Part shown: in pieces, positions 17,401-24,775 of the stretch
Numbering within the stretch: the first letter of the stretch is position 1
Layout of the letters: each line of letters opens with the position of its first letter
Assembly (NCBI GenBank): GCA_009841405.1
Contig: VXLV01000010.1
Span: 1-35,333, forward strand
Length of the DNA: 35,333 nt
Reading direction: 5' to 3'
Origin: Chloroflexota bacterium
GTDB lineage: Bacteria; Chloroflexota; Anaerolineae; Aggregatilineales; Phototrophicaceae
Translations under genes and position numbers: made by a program
The notes under the pieces: model-generated
Told to the model about the DNA's origin: nothing
Database searches by the model: none
The model's input: only the letters and a program-made list of their open reading frames with translations

Positions 17401-17880
17401 TCAAGCGAGGCGGCTGGTCAAGGTCTGCAATTTGTCGAGCGCCCGGCAATGCGCGATGTACGCTGAAAAGGTCTGCTCGCAGCCAATCTGATAATAGGGA
17501 ATAAGCTCGGGGACGCCGGCGCCCGCGAAGCCGTCTTGCGTGTACGTCACGCGCACGCCATCGTCCGCCGGCTCAAATGTGAGGCGGATGTCGGTGCTGC
17601 CGTCCCAGGTCGGGTCGCGCCAGCTGTAGGCCAGCTCGGTCGGGGGATGCCAGGCTGAAATTGTGCCGATGACGTATTCGCTGCCATCGGCGAAGGTTTC
17701 GAAGTAGCGCCCGCCCGGCGTCGCCTCGAAGCGGATATGTAGCGGTCGCGTCGAATTGGGCGCGAAGCTGTAGGGGAAGACTCCCTGGCGCGGCCACCAC
17801 GTGTTCATTTGTTCGACGAAGACGTCGAATGCATGCGCTGGCGGGAGGGGGAGGGTGGCTTCCAGCGTTACATCGGGCAT
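17401..17880 (-). CDS. SRPBCC (START/Bet v1-like, AHSA1-type) domain protein
   Basis: A 159-aa protein with the layout of the AHSA1/SRPBCC group: an opening beta strand and helix (EATLPLPPAHAFDVFVEQMNTWWP), RFEATPGGRYFE, IGTISAWHPPTELAYSWRDP and RLTFEPADDGVRVTYTQDGF. This fold makes a deep hydrophobic pocket for a lipid-like or aromatic ligand. No catalytic residue is evident and the role is unknown. It is a single gene with an ATG start, and the next minus-strand gene upstream ends 67 bp away. Confidence 0.85.
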   Translation of the reverse strand: MPDVTLEATLPLPPAHAFDVFVEQMNTWWPRQGVFPYSFAPNSTRPLHIRFEATPGGRYFETFADGSEYVIGTISAWHPPTELAYSWRDPTWDGSTDIRLTFEPADDGVRVTYTQDGFAGAGVPELIPYYQIGCEQTFSAYIAHCRALDKLQTLTSRLA

Positions 17881-17947
17881 TGGCAGTTGCTACCTATCGA
17901 ATGAACTCAGGTCTAGCACTTTAGTTTGATATGTTTCGGCTTTTCCA

Positions 17948-18364
17948 TTATTGCGGCAGTTCAAAGGTCATAAGGCCTTGACTTCGCGAAAAACACACAT
18001 TGACCTCTCCAAAGAAATTCCACTGACCAAGAATGACCGGTGTTTCATCTTGTCTGCTCCAAGCGAAAGCCATCCGCAAAGTTGGCCAGGACCCAATCGC
18101 CAAGTCCACTGCTACTGCCTTTGCTGCCAATATCTCCGCCAAACCATGTAGTTCAAAATCATTTGCAGTCCGCTCCCATGAGAGTCCAAGTTCCATGCCT
18201 ATATGGAATGGCATCACATTCATATCCGCGCCGCTATCAACGAGCGCCATTGTTTGTACAGACCTGTCGCGATGCCTTAGAATGACTGGAACGATTGGAT
18301 GGATATCACCGTCAGGATTGTACCAGTCCGCAACGATGTACTCGAATTCGAGTATTTTAGTCAT
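17948..18364 (-). CDS. Retropepsin-like aspartic protease-fold protein
   Basis: A 138-aa protein with ALVDSGADMNVMPFHIGMELG, the DSGA active-site loop of retroviral-type aspartic proteases. Near the C-terminus, PVILGQWNFF matches the conserved I-L-G block that follows in clan AA. Such proteins act as dimers, one aspartate per chain. The frame is open to a TTG at 18385. I prefer the ATG at 18364, which overlaps the stop of the upstream small gene by 8 bases (ATGACTAA), so translation is coupled. Composition is more AT-rich than neighbours. The substrate is unknown; it may act on the small partner protein. Confidence 0.75.
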   Translation of the reverse strand: MTKILEFEYIVADWYNPDGDIHPIVPVILRHRDRSVQTMALVDSGADMNVMPFHIGMELGLSWERTANDFELHGLAEILAAKAVAVDLAIGSWPTLRMAFAWSRQDETPVILGQWNFFGEVNVCFSRSQGLMTFELPQ

Positions 18365-18572
18365 TCTGGGCTTGATCTTCGTCAAGTACGCGCTTCATAG
18401 CAGCGCCACCGTCCGACGCAAGGTACCGTGTCGGCCACGGCTTGAAAAGACGTACCCCCGTGGGAAATTCGTCAACGTCGTCCGACAAGTCGTCTTTCAA
18501 GAATTGGATAATCTGAAGCTTCTCATCCCGGTTGAGCCGTTGCAAAGTGTGGACTAACTCAGGCGCGATCAT
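18357..18572 (-). CDS. Small protein coupled to the retropepsin-like gene
   Basis: A 71-aa protein starting MIAPELVHTLQRLNRDEKLQIIQFLKDDL, an amphipathic helical segment followed by a less ordered, acidic tail. GGGGAGG lies about 7 bases before the ATG at 18572, which decides the start over a longer open frame. It overlaps the protease gene by 8 bases. Similar tiny helical proteins are seen next to retropepsin-like genes and toxins in other bacteria (from memory), but I assign no function. Confidence 0.65.
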   Translation of the reverse strand: MIAPELVHTLQRLNRDEKLQIIQFLKDDLSDDVDEFPTGVRLFKPWPTRYLASDGGAAMKRVLDEDQAQND

Positions 18573-18639
18573 GATTGTCCTCCCCGTCCATGCCATCCTG
18601 ATTCTACCATAACTCGGACCGGCGCAAACGCGCGCTCGC

Positions 18640-18669
18640 TTGCATGGACGCGGCCATCTCGGGTACACT
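18640..18669 (+). promoter_or_regulatory. Promoter for the MoxR-type ATPase gene
   Basis: TTGCAT and TACACT are separated by 18 bp, about 50 bp before the gene. It lies in the short divergent gap opposite the small protein/retropepsin pair. Confidence 0.45.
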
Positions 18670-18723
18670 CCAACTGACTGACCCTGACGCTAGAGACGTG
18701 GCAAACGATTGGACAAGCCAGCA

Positions 18724-19677
18724 ATGTTCGACGATGTGCGGCAAGTCACCGAGGCCTTGTGCGGCCAGCAGTACATCCCCACTGACGAGATCTCGACCGT
18801 CGTCTTTCTGGCGGGCAAATTAGGCAAGCCGCTGCTGACCGAGGGGCCGGCGGGCGTCGGCAAGACGGAACTTGCAAAAGCCTGGTCGGGCGCGTCCAAT
18901 ATGCCGCTCATCCGCCTGCAATGTTACGAAGGGCTGGATGAGAACAAGGCGCTTTACGAATGGGAATACGCCAAGCAGATGCTGTATACGCAGTTGCTGC
19001 GCGACAAATTGAGCGACCTGCTGGCATCCGCCGATACCCTGCGCCAGGCGGCCGATCGACTGGGCGACGAAGACGACGTCTTCTTCAGTGAGCGCTTTTT
19101 GCTGGCGCGCCCGCTTTTGGCGGCGCTGCTGAGCGATGAACCGGTGGTGCTGTTGATCGACGAGATTGACCGTGCCGATGCCGAGTTTGAAGCCTTCCTG
19201 CTCGAGATCCTCAGCGACTTCCAGGTCTCGATTCCCGAGCTGGGCACGGTAGAAGCGCGGCATCACCCCACGGTCGTGCTGACCAGCAACAACACGCGTG
19301 AGCTTTCCGAAGCCTTGAAACGCCGCTGCCTCTATCTCTTCGTCGACTATCCGACGCACGAAGCCGAGCTGAATATCGTCAAGATGCGCGTGCCGGAATT
19401 GAGCGAGAAGCTGGCGCGTCAGACGGTCGATGTCGTCCAGGGCATGCGCCGCATGGACTTGAAAAAGAACCCCAGTGTGTCGGAGACGATTGACTGGGCC
19501 AAGGCGCTGGTGATGCTGAATGCGGACAGCATTGACGAGAAAACGCTCGAGACCACGCTGACGGTCCTGCTCAAGCATGAGAGCGATGTGCAGAAAGCGC
19601 GCCGCCAGATCATGCGCGGCGGGAGCGACGACAGCTATCGCGGGCGGGGGCGCGGTAGCCGGTCGGAGTGGAATTGA
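18724..19677 (+). CDS. MoxR/CoxD-type AAA+ ATPase
   Basis: Chaperone-like AAA+ ATPase of the MoxR group, which usually acts with a VWA-domain partner to insert metal or activate a target enzyme. Walker A is EGPAGVGKTELAKA, Walker B VVLLIDEIDRAD, sensor 1 VVLTSNNTREL, and the arginine finger lies in ALKRRCLYLFVDYP. The C-terminus has the helical lid, then an Arg/Gly-rich tail. The frame is open from TTG 18709; the ATG at 18724 (317 aa) fits the family better. The likely partner, a CoxE-like VWA protein, is encoded at 26916-28298 rather than next door, and no cox structural genes are in the window. Confidence 0.9.
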   Translation: MFDDVRQVTEALCGQQYIPTDEISTVVFLAGKLGKPLLTEGPAGVGKTELAKAWSGASNMPLIRLQCYEGLDENKALYEWEYAKQMLYTQLLRDKLSDLLASADTLRQAADRLGDEDDVFFSERFLLARPLLAALLSDEPVVLLIDEIDRADAEFEAFLLEILSDFQVSIPELGTVEARHHPTVVLTSNNTRELSEALKRRCLYLFVDYPTHEAELNIVKMRVPELSEKLARQTVDVVQGMRRMDLKKNPSVSETIDWAKALVMLNADSIDEKTLETTLTVLLKHESDVQKARRQIMRGGSDDSYRGRGRGSRSEWN

Positions 19678-19713
19678 CGCGCGCGCAGCGGCTGTCGCGC
19701 CGACGGCCGGGCG

Positions 19714-19742
19714 CTGACATTTGACGACTGATCCAGTACACT
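19714..19742 (+). promoter_or_regulatory. Promoter for the DUF385 gene
   Basis: CTGACA and TACACT are exactly 17 bp apart, about 37 bp before the ATG at 19779. No clear ribosome binding site accompanies that start. Confidence 0.4.
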
Positions 19743-19778
19743 GACGCCATCGAAAATCTGCATCCACCGGCCGACTCC

Positions 19779-20366
19779 ATGAGCCTGTCCAGCGCGACAA
19801 TCGACCGTTCTCGCGAACTCGCCATGCAAATGCTGCGCGCGCCGCTTTGCCTGTACAAGCTGGGCTGGGGGCCGGCGCTCAATTGGCTGCCATTGCTCGT
19901 CTTGACGACGCGCGGGCGCAAAAGCGGCCTGGCGCGGCATGTGGTGGTCGAATACCGCCGGCACGGCAGCAAGTACTACATCGTCTCCGGTTGGGGCGCG
20001 GAGACCGACTGGTATCGCAATATCGAGAAGGACAGCCGCGTAACCATTCAGCACGGCGCGCAGATTGTCGACGCGTGGGCGCAACCGGTCGATGACCCGG
20101 CCGAAGCCTTGCGCGCGCTCTATATGTTCAGCCGCAATTCCTGGATTTACGAAGCGCTGTTCGCGCGGATGTCGTCGGCGCGGGCGGGCGACCTGAACAC
20201 ACTGGCTGAAGTTGTCGAGGAATTTACTGTCTTGCGGCTGGAGCCGACCGATGCGGCGCCGGAGCTGCCGAGCGTTGAGCTATACAGCCCGCCCGCGCGC
20301 CAGATGGCGTCGATTCTCGGGCTGCTGCTTGCGCTGCGACTGCTGATTTGGCTGCTGCGCAGGTAG
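19779..20366 (+). CDS. Deazaflavin (F420)-dependent nitroreductase-family protein with C-terminal membrane anchor
   Basis: A 195-aa protein of the DUF385/Ddn group. The split-barrel signature is clear: WLPLLVLTTRGRKSGLARHVVVEY, YYIVSGWGAETDWYRNIEKDSRVTI, and a region covering an altered cofactor side (DDPAEALRALYMFSRNSWIYE). Members bind F420 or a flavin and reduce various compounds. The last about 25 residues (ASILGLLLALRLLIWLLRR) form a hydrophobic helix with a basic end, so the protein is probably membrane-bound. A second, shorter relative lies at 23097-23423. Confidence 0.85.
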   Translation: MSLSSATIDRSRELAMQMLRAPLCLYKLGWGPALNWLPLLVLTTRGRKSGLARHVVVEYRRHGSKYYIVSGWGAETDWYRNIEKDSRVTIQHGAQIVDAWAQPVDDPAEALRALYMFSRNSWIYEALFARMSSARAGDLNTLAEVVEEFTVLRLEPTDAAPELPSVELYSPPARQMASILGLLLALRLLIWLLRR

Positions 20367-20383
20367 GCTAAGGGCGCCTATTC

Positions 20384-20450
20384 TACCCCCTCACCCCCCG
20401 GCCCCCTCATCTCGCCATCTCTATGGCGAGCATCACAAGGGGAGAGGGAG
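20384..20450. repeat. Dispersed CTCGCCAT hairpin repeat, copy 1
   Basis: An 8-bp stem CTCGCCAT/ATGGCGAG with loop CTCT (20411-20430), in a C-rich left flank (TACCCCCTCACCCCC) and a G-rich right flank (AAGGGGAGAGGGAGAG). The same stem with the complementary loop, AGAG, recurs at 35264-35283. It lies in the 222-bp gap between convergent genes and may serve as a transcript end. Confidence 0.75.
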
Positions 20451-20588
20451 AGACGCGTGTGGCGGACAATGTCGTAAACGGTGACGTTTCGCAAGTATCG
20501 TTCCACTGTTATATTATTTCGGTACTTTTCCTGTCGATTCCGTGTATGAATTGCAGTAGTGAACTAGCTTGTTGGGCCGCCGGACGCC

Positions 20589-21269
20589 TCAGCCCGGCGA
20601 CTTCAGGTAAACTGGCCGGACGTCGGCGGCCGGGTAAGGGCGCGCCGCCTGGCTTTCGCGCAGGCGCCGCCAGGCGATCTCGGCCAAATGGCCGGCGCGG
20701 CGCAGGCGGTCGGTCGCTGGCGGCAGGTCGATATGCGCGCCGGCTTGTTGCGCCGTCTCGATGGCTTGCCGGCCGGCCCTGGAGATCTCGCCGCTGATAG
20801 TGACAGGCGGCTTGCAGGCGGCAAGCAAACTTTCCCAAGTACTGATTTCAGCGGGCCGGCGCAGAACCCAGGCATCGCCCGCGGGCGCGTATTTCGCCCA
20901 GATGACGCGGCTGCGGCCGGCCGGCGCGGTGGCGATCAGGGGCCATTGGTAGCGCGACGGCGCATGCGCTTCGAGCACGATCTCCAGTGTCGTCAGCGGT
21001 ACCAGCGGCAGGTCGGCGACGGCGGCCATGCCCTTGGCCAGCGCCACGCCAATACGCACGCCGGTAAACGAGCCGGGCCCGACCGCGACCGCCAGCGCCT
21101 GGAGGTCCTCTCGGTCTGTCTTTGCTTGCCGCATGAGCTGCTGAATCATTGGCGCCAGCAGGGCGCTGTGCTGACGGCCGGCGTCCAGCGACCACTCGGC
21201 CCGCAGCGCCCGCCCGTCATGCAGGGCGATGCTGAGGATTTGCGTCGCGCTATCGATTGCCAAGAGCAT
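20589..21269 (-). CDS. tsaB: tRNA threonylcarbamoyladenosine biosynthesis protein TsaB
   Basis: Inactive-homologue partner of TsaD in the t6A37 tRNA modification complex (TsaBDE). It starts MLLAIDSATQILSIAL, has QHSALLAPMIQQLM and the diagnostic VAVGPGSFTGVRIGVALAKGMA. The C-terminal tail ends RPVYLKSPG, as usual. The length of 226 aa is normal. It starts 12 bp after the tsaE stop, forming a tsaE-tsaB operon. No tsaD or rimI is adjacent; the GNAT gene further along does not look like RimI. Confidence 0.95.
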   Translation of the reverse strand: MLLAIDSATQILSIALHDGRALRAEWSLDAGRQHSALLAPMIQQLMRQAKTDREDLQALAVAVGPGSFTGVRIGVALAKGMAAVADLPLVPLTTLEIVLEAHAPSRYQWPLIATAPAGRSRVIWAKYAPAGDAWVLRRPAEISTWESLLAACKPPVTISGEISRAGRQAIETAQQAGAHIDLPPATDRLRRAGHLAEIAWRRLRESQAARPYPAADVRPVYLKSPG

Positions 21270-21281
21270 TGAAGTCCCGCT

Positions 21282-21791
21282 TCAGCTGGCGGCCAAGTCG
21301 CGCCGCAGGGCGTCCAGGAGCGCCGCGTGGCGCGGCCCCCGCGCGCGGAAAACGAGCTCACGTTTGTCGTCGTTCAGCCACTCGATATCTATCCAGAGAT
21401 GCGCCGGCGGCAGAAGGTCGCCGACGCGCTCGGGCCACTCCATGATGACGATATACGCGCTATCGAGCAAGTCGTCCAACCCCAATGTATCGGCGTCGGC
21501 CGTGCCGCCGATGCGATAAAGATCGATATGCGCGAGCTGGCCATCGTCCCGGGCGCGCCGGTGCTGATGGACCAGGTTGTATGTTGGGCTGGTCAATGGC
21601 GGGACCGCGCCCCAGCCGGCCCCAATGCCGCGGCTGAAGACCGTTTTGCCCGCGCCCAGCGCGCCCGAAAGACAGACGACAGCGCCAGGCGGAAGCCGAC
21701 GCCCAAGCGCAGCGCCGATGGTCTCGGTGTTTGCTGCCGAAGCGCTAATCAAGCACAATATGCGCGAGTCGCGCAGGGCGGCTGTCTGCAT
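21282..21791 (-). CDS. tsaE: tRNA threonylcarbamoyladenosine biosynthesis ATPase TsaE
   Basis: P-loop ATPase that drives the t6A complex cycle. Motifs, numbered from the ATG at 21791 (169 aa): Walker A GALGAGKT (43-50), TSPTYNLVHQH (67-77), HIDLYR (88-93), and EWPERVGDLLP (118-128). The open frame runs up to a TTG at 21890. The shorter start matches the family's length of about 150 aa and is an ATG, so I prefer it. It is first gene of the operon, followed by tsaB. Confidence 0.93.
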   Translation of the reverse strand: MQTAALRDSRILCLISASAANTETIGAALGRRLPPGAVVCLSGALGAGKTVFSRGIGAGWGAVPPLTSPTYNLVHQHRRARDDGQLAHIDLYRIGGTADADTLGLDDLLDSAYIVIMEWPERVGDLLPPAHLWIDIEWLNDDKRELVFRARGPRHAALLDALRRDLAAS

Positions 21792-21910
21792 CTCGGGCAC
21801 TTGCGGAGTCTCCACGGGACTGATTTGTGTCGTCTCGTTAGGATTATACTCATTCGCGGCGGAAAATCGGCGGCGCGGTTTCGCCGGCAAAAGTCCAGAC
21901 TCGCTGACTC

Positions 21911-21933
21911 GGGCGTGCCAAGGCTCCCCCTAC
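21911..21933. repeat. Degenerate copy of the dispersed GGGCGA palindrome
   Basis: GGGCGTGCCAAGGCTCCCCCTAC resembles the 6868 copy with a few changes that weaken the stem. It lies between the divergent tsaE and roadblock genes. Confidence 0.5.
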
Positions 21934-21982
21934 AGCGATCTGACAATATAGGAGATTGCGCGGCATCTGCGCATCGGCGCGC

Positions 21983-22020
21983 TTTTGCGGGCGGCGCGAT
22001 TGGGCTATACTCGCCCTATG
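21983..22020 (+). promoter_or_regulatory. Promoter with a possible 12-codon leaderless leader
   Basis: TTTTGC and TATACT are 17 bp apart; the expected start of transcription falls about 22018. An ATG stands exactly there and opens a 12-codon frame (MTNGLLKVDQGV) whose stop overlaps the ATG of the roadblock gene at 22053. Whether this leader is translated is unknown. Confidence 0.4.
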
Positions 22021-22052
22021 ACGAATGGACTTTTGAAGGTCGACCAAGGCGT

Positions 22053-22457
22053 ATGATTCAGCGCGATCGCAGCCAAGCGCTTGACGAGACCTTGCGCCGC
22101 CTGGGCCTGGTGGCGGAAGGCGTCAAGACCTGTGTGGTGCTCAATGACGACGGCTTCCCGATTGCCGCCTACACCGCGAGCGGATCGCCAGAGCGCGATG
22201 ATGATCCCTTGAACGCGGCGCAGGTGGCGGCGGTCGCGGCGCGCTTGACCGGGCAGGCGGAGCGCACGCTGGGGCGTCTGGCGCAAGGCGACATGGGGCG
22301 CCTGGTGCTGGAGGGCGAGCATGGGACGCTGCTCAATTGCCCGGCCGGAGACGCGACGCTGGCGCTGGTCATCGAGAAGGGCGCGAGCATGGGGCATGTC
22401 ATGTTCGCCGCGCAGAAGGCGGCGGCGGAAATCGAGTCGATCCTCGCCCGCGGCTAA
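22053..22457 (+). CDS. Roadblock/LC7 domain protein
   Basis: A 134-aa protein of the roadblock (MglB-like) family, which often regulates small Ras-like GTPases. The pattern is DETLRRLGLVAEGVKTCVVLNDDGFPIAAYTASG at the start, then a mid-region of helices, and GEHGTLLNCPAGDATLALVIEKGASMGHVMF with C-terminal helix. The start at 22053 has AAGG 3-4 bases upstream; the frame stays open far upstream but that part does not read as protein. No GTPase gene is adjacent. The stop shares four bases with that of the GNAT gene on the other strand. Confidence 0.82.
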   Translation: MIQRDRSQALDETLRRLGLVAEGVKTCVVLNDDGFPIAAYTASGSPERDDDPLNAAQVAAVAARLTGQAERTLGRLAQGDMGRLVLEGEHGTLLNCPAGDATLALVIEKGASMGHVMFAAQKAAAEIESILARG

Positions 22458-22978
22458 GAAACTTCGGCAAAGGCCGGGTGGAACTGGACGTGCCCGCCGA
22501 CGCCGTCCGGCACGGACTCGCGCAGAAGCGCCACCATGAAATGTTCATGCGCGCCGCCCGGCTCGACGTAGTCCGAAGTGAAGCCGAGGGGCTGGGCCGG
22601 CTGAAAGCCGAAGCGCGGATAGTAGCGCGGGCTGCCCACCAGGAATAGCAGTTCGTAGTCCAAAGCTCGCATCGCCCGCAAGCCGGCGCGCACCAAAGCG
22701 GAGCCGATGCCTTGGCGCTGCAAGGGCGGCGAGACGGCGATGGGACCCAGCGCGGGGAAGCGGCGGACACTGGCGCCGTCCGTGACGGTGACCAGGCTGT
22801 AAGCGGCGTGCCCCACAATCACGCCTTTGATTTCGGCGACCTGCGACAGAATCAGCGCATCGGCGGCGCGCAGCAGATCGACCAGGCGCGCTTCGGCGTC
22901 CGTGTCAAAGGCGGCCGCCTCTATTGCGAATATCGGCCGGTGGTCGTCGGGCCGCTCGCGGCGAATGTCCAAGTTCAT
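22454..22978 (-). CDS. GNAT-family N-acetyltransferase
   Basis: A 174-aa acetyltransferase. Acetyl-CoA-binding motif A is visible: GPIAVSPPLQRQGIGSALVRAGLRAM (Q/R-x-x-G-x-G/A form). Motif B-like sequence YELLFLVGSPRYYPRFGFQPA follows. This YYPRFGF arrangement is typical of the YhbS-like subgroup of GNATs. The substrate is unknown. I chose the ATG at 22978 with GGAAGAGAG upstream rather than the longer open frame to 23110. It diverges from the next gene by 118 bp and overlaps the roadblock stop by four bases. Confidence 0.88.
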   Translation of the reverse strand: MNLDIRRERPDDHRPIFAIEAAAFDTDAEARLVDLLRAADALILSQVAEIKGVIVGHAAYSLVTVTDGASVRRFPALGPIAVSPPLQRQGIGSALVRAGLRAMRALDYELLFLVGSPRYYPRFGFQPAQPLGFTSDYVEPGGAHEHFMVALLRESVPDGVGGHVQFHPAFAEVS

Positions 22979-23096
22979 GATCGGCTCTCTTCCCGTCAGG
23001 CGCGTTTGCCTTATGGCCTTGAATCGTGCAGAATATCCGCAGCGCCAAGAATCCGCCACCGTCTGAATGCCAAGAACACCAAGCAAGGAAGCGCGC

Positions 23097-23423
23097 ATGA
23101 CCGAGCCCAAGTTCCTTTATCTCATCACCACCGGCCACCGCAGCGGAAAACCGCACGAAATCGAGATTTGGTTCGTTGAACACCAAGGCCGCTATTATAT
23201 CATCTCCGAAAAGCGCGAGGCGGCGCACTGGGTTCGGAATATCCGCGCGGATGCCGCGATTCGCTATCGCCTGGGCGATACGATGAGCGAGGATGCCAGG
23301 TGGCTCGCGGGCAGCGGCTCGGTTTCCACCGATGACGATTTGATCGCCGCGGTGAAAGCCAAGATGGATGCCAAACACGGCTGGAGTAAGGGCCTGGTGG
23401 TCGAGATCGCGCCGCTAGCCTGA
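23097..23423 (+). CDS. Short deazaflavin (F420)-dependent nitroreductase-family protein
   Basis: A 108-aa DUF385-like split-barrel protein. It has FLYLITTGHRSGKPHEIEIWFVEHQGRYYIIS and REAAHWVRNIRADAAIRYRLGD, the same blocks as the longer paralogue at 19779. The start is the ATG at 23097, with AAGGAA 7 bases before; an upstream ATG at 23067 is in frame but lacks a site. Cofactor (F420 or flavin) and substrate are not shown by sequence. Confidence 0.83.
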   Translation: MTEPKFLYLITTGHRSGKPHEIEIWFVEHQGRYYIISEKREAAHWVRNIRADAAIRYRLGDTMSEDARWLAGSGSVSTDDDLIAAVKAKMDAKHGWSKGLVVEIAPLA

Positions 23424-23439
23424 GTTGCAATCCGCCGGC

Positions 23440-24618
23440 TCAGCTCGCCGGTTCGAGCCAACTCGCATGCGCGTCGCCATCGGCGATCCAGCCGCGGCTG
23501 CCGTCGCTGAGTTGGGCGCGCCACCAGCGAAATTCCTCATCACAAACCGGACCGCCAACGAGCGCGAGCGTGTCGCCCGGCGCCGGCTGAAAAATGACGG
23601 TGGCGGCGGTCTCGGGCACGGCGTAAACCTTCGCGCTGATTTGCGCGACCAGCGCGCGTCCGCCGACTTGCAGGTCAGTGGGCAGTAAGCCGGGGCAGCT
23701 GGTATCGATCGAGAAGCTCGGCGCCGGCCCCGGCGCAGACTCCGTCAGATAGAAGATGCTGGCGGCGTAATTGCCGCGCTCCTGGCTGCCGATCCAGACA
23801 TCGTACAAGCCGGATAAAGCATAGCCGAAGCTGATGGCGGGGTCGGCGCCCGCGCTGCAATGCCAGCGGCCATCGGCGCCGTTGACCAGCAGGGTCATGG
23901 CGGCCGGGCTGTATACGCCAATGCGCAGATCGGCCAGGTCTTCGCTGAGGTAGACGCTGTAGTCCGGCGCTTCGGAGACATAACCGCGGCAGGCCGGGTC
24001 AGCGAGAAATTCCGCGGCGTCGCTGCGTCCTCCGCCCAGAATCTGCACGGCATAGGGTGATGGCTGGAAGCCGCGCGCCAGCGAAATCTCGCCGTAGAGC
24101 GGGTCGCGGGCCGGGTCAGGACCGGTAGCGGTTGTCGGCAGCGATTCGGGTCCCGATTCCGCCAGGTAGAGGACGGCGTCGTCAAAGGTCTCGGCGGCGT
24201 AACTGCCGATCCAGATTTGATAGCGGCCGGGCGCCGGCTTGTGGTAGACCAGCGCCGGGTTCAGACCGTTGGTATCGTCGTTGCAGGACCAGCTGCCGTT
24301 GGGCAAGTTGATGATTAGCGTGGTGTCTTCCGCGGCGGCGATGAGAAAGGTGATTCGCGCGAACCCGGCCGCCAAATCGACGACGACATCGGGATCGGCG
24401 GCGGCGTAGCCCAGGCAATTGTCGCCGAGCGCCAGCGGTTTTACGGCGATGTCGCCACCGCTGGCGACATCAATCGTTAGGGGGCTTGGCTGAAAGCCCG
24501 GCGCCAGCGCCTGCCGCCCGTAGCGCGCTTCGCCGCCGGTATTAAGGCTGACTTGCGCCAGGCCGGCCGGCGCGCAAATCAGCAGGACAATCGAAACCAC
24601 GATAGCGCGGTGGAACAT
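23440..24618 (-). CDS. Secreted protein with two tandem internal repeats and a C-terminal SH3-like domain
   Basis: A 392-aa exported protein. The signal peptide spans about 1-22 (VLLICAPAGLAQ). Two copies of a domain of about 115 residues follow. Both begin YGxxxLxxGFQPSP (33 and 175), contain a C-x-GY block (68-71 and 210-213), and end GxYxxWIGS...YLxESxPG (131-157 and 270-298). They recall pre-peptidase C-terminal (PPC)-type beta domains. The last 75 residues resemble SH3b (VYAVPETAATVIFQPAPGD, WWRAQLSDGSRGWIADGD). No enzyme motif is present. The gene shares its 3' end with a short gap to the DUF385 gene, converging with it. Confidence 0.8.
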   Translation of the reverse strand: MFHRAIVVSIVLLICAPAGLAQVSLNTGGEARYGRQALAPGFQPSPLTIDVASGGDIAVKPLALGDNCLGYAAADPDVVVDLAAGFARITFLIAAAEDTTLIINLPNGSWSCNDDTNGLNPALVYHKPAPGRYQIWIGSYAAETFDDAVLYLAESGPESLPTTATGPDPARDPLYGEISLARGFQPSPYAVQILGGGRSDAAEFLADPACRGYVSEAPDYSVYLSEDLADLRIGVYSPAAMTLLVNGADGRWHCSAGADPAISFGYALSGLYDVWIGSQERGNYAASIFYLTESAPGPAPSFSIDTSCPGLLPTDLQVGGRALVAQISAKVYAVPETAATVIFQPAPGDTLALVGGPVCDEEFRWWRAQLSDGSRGWIADGDAHASWLEPAS

Positions 24619-24717
24619 GCTGGCGCGTCGGCTCCCATGATAGATCTGTGGCAGACGAATACCGCCATTCGGATGCCTCCATTATAGCGCCAACGCGGTC
24701 GCCGCACGCTCTTCGCG

Positions 24718-24749
24718 CGAAAAAAATCCCCCTCGCTGGGAGGGGGATT
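24718..24749 (-). terminator. Rho-independent terminator after the SH3-domain gene
   Basis: On the minus strand, AATCCCCCTC pairs with GAGGGGGATT (10-bp stem, 5-base loop) and is followed by seven T residues. It lies about 27 bp past the stop at 24776. This is the clearest intrinsic terminator in the window. Confidence 0.85.
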
Positions 24750-24775
24750 CTGATGCGTGTTGATCTGCGGCTCGG

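Noticed and set aside
22454..22978. RimI (ribosomal acetyltransferase) near tsaB/tsaE
   Set aside because: The GNAT protein has the YYPRFGF pattern of another subgroup, lies outside the tsa operon, and does not resemble RimI.
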